NCBI GenBank assembly: GCA_900550205.1
Contig: URRJ01000076.1
Span: forward strand, 1 to 9,144
DNA: 9,144 bases
From: an uncultured Collinsella sp.
Lineage (GTDB): Bacteria > Actinomycetota > Coriobacteriia > Coriobacteriales > Coriobacteriaceae
Reading direction: 5' to 3'
The notes beneath the pieces were generated by a model that ran no database searches, was not told where the DNA came from, and saw nothing but the letters and a program-made list of their open reading frames with translations. This document shows, piece after piece, positions 5,670 through 9,144 of the stretch (position 1 is its first letter; every line of letters begins with the position of its first letter). Made by a program: the position numbers and the translations under genes.

Positions 5670-6887
5670 TCAACGGTCATCGTCCTTCAGCAAGCGCCAC
5701 AGCGTTGTACGGCTTATGCCCAGCACCTCCGCCGCACGGGTTCGGTTGCCGTGGAGATGGTCTACAACCAGACGCGCGATATCTCGCTCGGTATCGGCCA
5801 GCGGTCGCAGGATATACAGGTCACTTTCGAGTGTCGGGGCGCCAAAGGTTGCGGTCTTAATCACGTCCTCTTGGGCGAGCACTTCCTCCGCTATAGCGCT
5901 GTACACCGTGCCCGCCCCCACCAATATATACAGTCGTTCCGAGACCTCGCGAAGCTGCAGATAATTGCGCGGCCAGCGGTAAGCATCGAGCGTCTTCGTC
6001 GCCGCGGCAGACAGCGTGGGCGCTGCCGTCCCAAATGCATCAGCGAGATATTCCAAATAGCGCGCAACCTTCGTCGACGCGGCTCCCTGCTCGGCGATTG
6101 CCGGCGCCACGCTCACCGCGCAGGCGAAGCGCTCGGTCACAAACGCGGCTTGATCACTTTCGCCGCCGCCCGGCATGTCATTCGCTGTCAGCACCACATG
6201 GCAGCGCGTCGCCAACGCGGTGTCGGTCATCGTGGAGACCAGCTCGCGGAGGCGCTGGGGGCCAACCGCGTTCCAGCCCTCAATGCAAAGGGTCAGCCCC
6301 GTTTGGAACAACGGCGATTCGGCGCTTTTGAGCACATAGCGCCAACCGCGCTCGGTGAGCTCATCGAGCGCAACGGAAACAAAGGGCTGACCGGCAAAAG
6401 GACCGTCCAGATAGAGGCGCTTGGCGATCTCGACCTGACCCGCTCCCAGCTCGCCCTCGAGCATAAGGGGCACACCGCGCGCGTAACTCTCTGCAACCGG
6501 CGCAGCCACCGAGGCCGCCCCCTCAACGATGCCGTACGCGCTCGATTCGTAGCGGGCCTCAACCTCGTCGGCGTTGAGCCACTCGATGCCCGCGTGCGCC
6601 GCGGCGCCGCGCACCTCGCGGACCACGACGACCCAAAGGCCCCCGCCCTCTTTGTCGGTGGGGCGAACGGTCAGGTTCAGGCGCGCACCCGCACGTCCCA
6701 TAACCAGACGCGCGCCGTCTCCTATACGGTCGAGGCGCTCAGCGACAAAAGCCGCCACATCCCGCTCGAGCGCCGCGTCATTCATGGTCGAGATCGCGAC
6801 GTCCCCACGCGCATCGATTGCCAATGCCGAGGCCCCGGCAGCAGCCAGGGCCTCGGTCAAGATGTTCAGCTTGGCATCGCTATCCAT
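5670..6887 (-). CDS. Fis-type transcription regulator with degenerate sigma54-activator-like AAA+ domain
   Basis: 405 residues in three parts. Residues about 15-95 look like a PAS-type sensor (ALAIDARGDVAIS near 21-33, last strand LWVVVVREV 84-92); this is weak. Residues about 115-325 follow the order of an NtrC-type AAA+ domain, but every ATPase element is altered. Walker A GExGTGKE has become GELGAGQVE (Lys lost, Gln 151), the GAFTGA loop is absent, Walker B LFLDE is LCIEG (200-204), and the sensor II region WPGNVREL is WPRNYLQL (305-312). The C-terminus (364-401) is a well-formed Fis helix-turn-helix, NRTRAAEVLGISRTTLWRLL. It should bind DNA but not hydrolyse ATP or contact sigma54, so it probably works as an ordinary activator or repressor. 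ATG 6887 has AGGGG 6 bases upstream; the frame stays open to a TTG at 7088, but that extension is not domain-like. The targets are unknown; the adjacent carrier gene is a candidate. Confidence 0.85.
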   Translation of the reverse strand: MDSDAKLNILTEALAAAGASALAIDARGDVAISTMNDAALERDVAAFVAERLDRIGDGARLVMGRAGARLNLTVRPTDKEGGGLWVVVVREVRGAAAHAGIEWLNADEVEARYESSAYGIVEGAASVAAPVAESYARGVPLMLEGELGAGQVEIAKRLYLDGPFAGQPFVSVALDELTERGWRYVLKSAESPLFQTGLTLCIEGWNAVGPQRLRELVSTMTDTALATRCHVVLTANDMPGGGESDQAAFVTERFACAVSVAPAIAEQGAASTKVARYLEYLADAFGTAAPTLSAAATKTLDAYRWPRNYLQLREVSERLYILVGAGTVYSAIAEEVLAQEDVIKTATFGAPTLESDLYILRPLADTERDIARLVVDHLHGNRTRAAEVLGISRTTLWRLLKDDDR

Positions 6888-7153
6888 TATTTGCCCCTGT
6901 CCGCAGCGACGTGCAACCGCCGACGGTCGCACGACCGAGTGTTTCAAAATTGAACGATATTGCTCACCAAACACTATAGGGCAGAAAGCGCCGTCCTGCG
7001 AGTATAGGTGTTGCCCCGCATCGCCATCCTGGCGGGGCGATAAGAGCTCTTCGGGACTTATAAACCTGCGGACAAGCCATACCCGCAAGAGCTCCTATCG
7101 CTCCACCGTGAGAATGCGCTCGCCAGCACGCAGCACGCAAACAAGCTACTTCT
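6888..7153 (-). other. Structured intergenic region between the carrier and regulator genes
   Basis: 266 bases with no convincing gene. A long imperfect stem pairs 7031-7055 with 7082-7107: about 23 pairs, one bulge at 7086, and a 26-base loop. As minus-strand RNA, two of its three non-Watson-Crick positions become G-U pairs (7033/7105 and 7043/7095), which favours transcription in that direction. A second perfect stem, GCCCCGC (7013-7019) with GCGGGGC (7032-7038), uses the base of the first, so the two exclude each other. No T-run follows either, so it is not an ordinary terminator. A dyad TTCAA-AA-TTGAA sits at 6944-6955, a possible operator of the regulator. It may be a 3' end of the carrier transcript, a leader of the regulator, or a separate RNA. 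Confidence 0.5.
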
Positions 7154-8188
7154 CTACCAGATTCCCAGCACGTGTTGCATTCCCAAACTCATGCACGCAA
7201 TGCCAATCCAGCAGCAAAAGCCCAGCGCGATGGGCTTGCCGCCCTTTTTGACCAGCTCGACGATATCGGTATTAAAACCAATAGCCGCCATGGCCATCAC
7301 GATGAAGAACTTCGACAGCTCCTTGATGGGCGCCGTGATGGACGCGGGAAGCTGAAGCACCGTGGTGATCACGCTCGCCAGCACAAAGAACAGCACAAAC
7401 ATGGGAAACGCACGTTTAAGCGAGAACGTGCTTTTGGCGTCACCGCCGGCCTTGCGTGCCAGATGCATCTGCCAGCATGCGAGGACCAGCGTGATGGGAA
7501 TAATGGCCAGCGTCCTGGTGAGCTTGACCACTGTGGCGCTCTCGAGCACATTGGCGCCGGGATGCATGCTGTCCCAGGCGCTCGCCGCAGCCGTTACCGA
7601 CGAGGTGTCGTTGATGGCGGTGCCGGCAAACAGGCCAAAGCCCTCGTTGGTCAGCCCGAGCATGCCGCCGAGCGTCGGAAACACGAGCGCCGCGATAACG
7701 TTAAACAGGAAGATGACCGAAATGGCCTGGGCAATCTCGCGATCGTCGGCATCGATGACGGGCGCGGTCGCAGCGATGGCCGAACCGCCGCAAATCGACG
7801 AACCCACACCCACAAGCGTCGCGATCTTACCCGGTACGTTCATGACGCGGCAGAGCACAAAGGCGATGACAAGCGAGGTCGAGATCGTCGCCACGATAAT
7901 CGGCAGCGACTGGGCGCCCTTGGACAGAATCTGGGAGAGGTTCATGCCAAAGCCAAGCAGGATAACCGCGTACTGCAAGACTTTTTTGGACGTATAGGTG
8001 ACGCCGGCGGCGAGCTGTTCGCGACGCTTCCTGGGAAAGACGAGCGCCAGGACCATGCCAAAGAGGATGGCAAATACCGGACCGCCGACCACCTCAATTT
8101 GTTTGCCGAGCAACGTCGCGGGAATGGCAATGATCAGGCAGAACAAGACGCCTTTCCAGCGCTCGCGAACGATATTTGCCAGTTGCAT
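7154..8188 (-). CDS. YeiH/UPF0324-family membrane carrier (putative sulfate exporter family)
   Basis: 344 residues, the usual length for this family (Cons_hypoth698), with about ten membrane-spanning helices in the inner membrane. Family hallmarks are LLGFGMNLSQI (77-87), GVGSSICGGSAIAATAPVI (127-145) and FAGTAINDTSSVTAAA (187-202), arranged as two related halves around the small, polar-lined helices. The family is annotated as putative sulfate or sulfite exporters by analogy with TauZ-like proteins of sulfonate degradation; the real substrate is unproven for most members, including this one. No sulfonate-degrading enzyme is present in the window. ATG 8188 has AAGGA 7 bases upstream. It is transcribed divergently from a FadR-type regulator that probably controls it. 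The call to family is strong, the transport role moderate, the substrate weak. Confidence 0.93.
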   Translation of the reverse strand: MQLANIVRERWKGVLFCLIIAIPATLLGKQIEVVGGPVFAILFGMVLALVFPRKRREQLAAGVTYTSKKVLQYAVILLGFGMNLSQILSKGAQSLPIIVATISTSLVIAFVLCRVMNVPGKIATLVGVGSSICGGSAIAATAPVIDADDREIAQAISVIFLFNVIAALVFPTLGGMLGLTNEGFGLFAGTAINDTSSVTAAASAWDSMHPGANVLESATVVKLTRTLAIIPITLVLACWQMHLARKAGGDAKSTFSLKRAFPMFVLFFVLASVITTVLQLPASITAPIKELSKFFIVMAMAAIGFNTDIVELVKKGGKPIALGFCCWIGIACMSLGMQHVLGIW

Positions 8189-8351
8189 ATGGGATTCCTT
8201 CTTTCTATTTCACGTTTGCGACGGCTTATGATACGGCAACATTGAGCACAGCCTTGCGCAAACACAGACTAAGATGCCGCAATAGTTCTCAGGCAACAGC
8301 CGAATTGCCCACCGCGGAGAGCTGATTCGCGGCATAATTAACAACTGACAT
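8189..8351. promoter_or_regulatory. Divergent control region between carrier and GntR regulator
   Basis: 163 bases serving two outward genes. Inverted GTTTGCG (8214-8220) and CGCAAAC (8257-8263), the palindrome TTGCGCAA (8254-8261) and another CGCAA (8278-8282) give a cluster of TTGCG half-sites on the carrier side. GGCAA (8292-8296) and TTGCC (8305-8309) form a second dyad. CATAAT at 8333-8338 is a candidate -10 for the plus-strand gene, without a good -35. No confident promoter was found for the carrier. Operator assignment to the GntR protein is inferred from divergent layout. Confidence 0.4.
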
Positions 8352-9083
8352 ATGAGTTTGATAGAACAGTTGCGAGGCGCTATGGAAGAATCGATGCACG
8401 TCGGCGAGCAGGAAACGAGCCTACAGGACCAGTCCTACCACACCATTCGACGCAAAATCGTCTACCTGGACTACAAGCCGGGCGAAAAGCTGGGCGTCAA
8501 GCAACTTTGCGACGACCTAGATATGGGGCGCACCCCTGTGCGCGAGGCTTTGGTTCGTTTGGCGCAGGAAGGCCTGGTGCGCACCGTGCCCCAGAGCGGT
8601 ACCTACGTCTCGCCCATCAACCTCACCCTTGCCGAGAGTGCCTGTTACATCCGCGAGCATCTGGAAAAGCAGGTGATTGTGGAGTGCTGTGCGCGCGCCA
8701 CGTCGGCCGGCATCGAGCAGCTCGACCGCGCCATCGTGCTGCAGGAAAAGGCCATGGCCGAAGAGGATCGCATCGGCTTCTTTTTGAGCGACAACCTCAT
8801 GCATCACATGATTTTTAGCATCGCATGTCGCAGCACCGTGTGGTCGTGGCTCGAAGAGACCAATGCCGACCTGGAGCGCTTCCGCTGGCTGCGCGCCGCC
8901 ACGCAGGTTCTCGACAATCAGGACATCGTGAACGAGCACAAGCAGATTCGCCGCGCTATCGCCGGTCGCGACCCCATCGAAGCGAGCTTTTTGGTCAGCA
9001 AGCACCTGCATATGATGTTCCGCAACCAGACCGAGGTTCTGGACCAGTTCCCCGAGTACTTCGAGACCAGCAAGCTCCGCTAA
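8352..9083 (+). CDS. GntR-family regulator, FadR subfamily (FCD domain)
   Basis: 243 residues from the first ATG. The N-terminal winged helix-turn-helix spans about 25-90: YHTIRRKIVYLDYKPGEKL, then LCDDLDMGRTPVREALVRL as the helix-turn-helix, then EGLVRTVPQSGTYVSP as the wing. The C-terminal all-helical FCD domain covers about 95-225 and keeps the metal-binding set Asp 147 and His 151 (DNLMH), His 196 (NEHKQI) and His 218 (SKHLH). FCD regulators sense small carboxylic acids or related metabolites and usually repress neighbours. The divergent YeiH carrier is the likely target. Start uncertain: ATG 8352 has no ribosome site, while ATG 8382 has GAGG 4 bases before it and would give 233 residues; a -10 near 8333 would leave the first ATG almost leaderless. 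It ends just before a strong terminator. Confidence 0.93.
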   Translation: MSLIEQLRGAMEESMHVGEQETSLQDQSYHTIRRKIVYLDYKPGEKLGVKQLCDDLDMGRTPVREALVRLAQEGLVRTVPQSGTYVSPINLTLAESACYIREHLEKQVIVECCARATSAGIEQLDRAIVLQEKAMAEEDRIGFFLSDNLMHHMIFSIACRSTVWSWLEETNADLERFRWLRAATQVLDNQDIVNEHKQIRRAIAGRDPIEASFLVSKHLHMMFRNQTEVLDQFPEYFETSKLR

Positions 9084-9089
9084 CCTGCC

Positions 9090-9131
9090 AAAACCACCAC
9101 AAAGGGGACAGGCACCTTTGTGGTGGTTTTT
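9090..9131 (+). terminator. Intrinsic terminator of the GntR gene, with a repeat-type loop
   Basis: Perfect 16-base arms AAAACCACCACAAAGG (9090-9105) and CCTTTGTGGTGGTTTT (9115-9130) close a 9-base loop GGACAGGCA, ending in five T. It begins 6 bases after the stop at 9083. The A-run on the left arm would let it work in both directions. The loop core AAGGGGAC-N-CCTTT matches the element at 4973-5007, so it may belong to a dispersed hairpin family used as a terminator. Confidence 0.82.
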
Positions 9132-9144
9132 CCGCACAAAAAGG

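Noticed and set aside
6888..7088. N-terminal extension of the Fis regulator to a TTG at 7088
   Set aside because: ATG 6887 has a good ribosome site; the extra 67 residues look random and would overlap the structured region.
7013..7107. Ordinary intrinsic terminator for the carrier gene
   Set aside because: The stems are strong but no T-run follows on either strand, so it is listed as a structured region instead.
5751..8245. Long plus-strand open frames opposite the Fis regulator and the YeiH carrier (5751-6953 and 7172-8245)
   Set aside because: Same antisense pattern: low-complexity basic translations, no recognisable domain, and the real genes lie on the minus strand.
1..9144. CRISPR array, tRNA or rRNA gene, insertion sequence, integrase or attachment site
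   Set aside because: No regularly spaced repeats, no cloverleaf with a CCA end, no transposase or integrase motif was seen. The only repeats are the two operators and the two hairpin elements.

Overview
The window reads as a chromosomal segment of a GC-rich Gram-positive bacterium. The overall look (high GC with G/C at most third positions, AGGAGG-type ribosome sites, a heterodimeric ABC exporter behind a MarR regulator, a YeiH carrier, and hairpins carrying GGGGAC in the loop) suggests an actinobacterium of the Coriobacteriia, most likely Collinsella or a relative. This placement is inference from style and protein flavour; no rRNA or other marker gene is present. There is no phage, insertion sequence, tRNA or CRISPR array.

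Left part (1-3748), minus strand: a three-gene operon read right to left. A MarR-family regulator is followed, with a 13-base overlap, by an ABC exporter half-transporter. One base after that gene's stop begins a second half-transporter, which is cut by the window edge after its Walker A motif. The first half-transporter has Asp for the catalytic Glu and Gln for the switch His, as in the degenerate subunit of heterodimeric exporters of the TM287/288 or BmrCD type. The operon has a well-formed promoter (TTGACG-17-TAATAT) framed by two identical 16-base repeats, the likely autorepression operators.

Middle (3749-5012): a 96-codon orphan gene on the minus strand with a near-ideal ribosome site and its own intrinsic terminator; a 291-base intergenic region with two small dyads; and a nitroreductase-family flavoprotein on the plus strand. 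The nitroreductase converges on a small membrane protein gene, with an inverted-repeat element between their stops.

Right part (5010-9144): on the minus strand lie a single-span membrane protein of unknown role, a Fis-type transcription regulator whose sigma54-activator-like AAA+ domain has lost its ATPase motifs, and a YeiH/UPF0324 membrane carrier (putative sulfate exporter family). Between the regulator and the carrier is a 266-base stretch with a long imperfect hairpin and a competing second hairpin. Divergent from the carrier is a FadR-type GntR regulator with an FCD metal/ligand domain, the obvious candidate to control the carrier. It ends in a strong hairpin terminator that shares its loop sequence with the element at 4973-5007.

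No complete novel multi-gene system is evident. The most interesting leads are the ATPase-dead enhancer-binding-protein-like regulator, the structured intergenic RNA candidate beside it, the double operator, and the orphan 96-residue protein.
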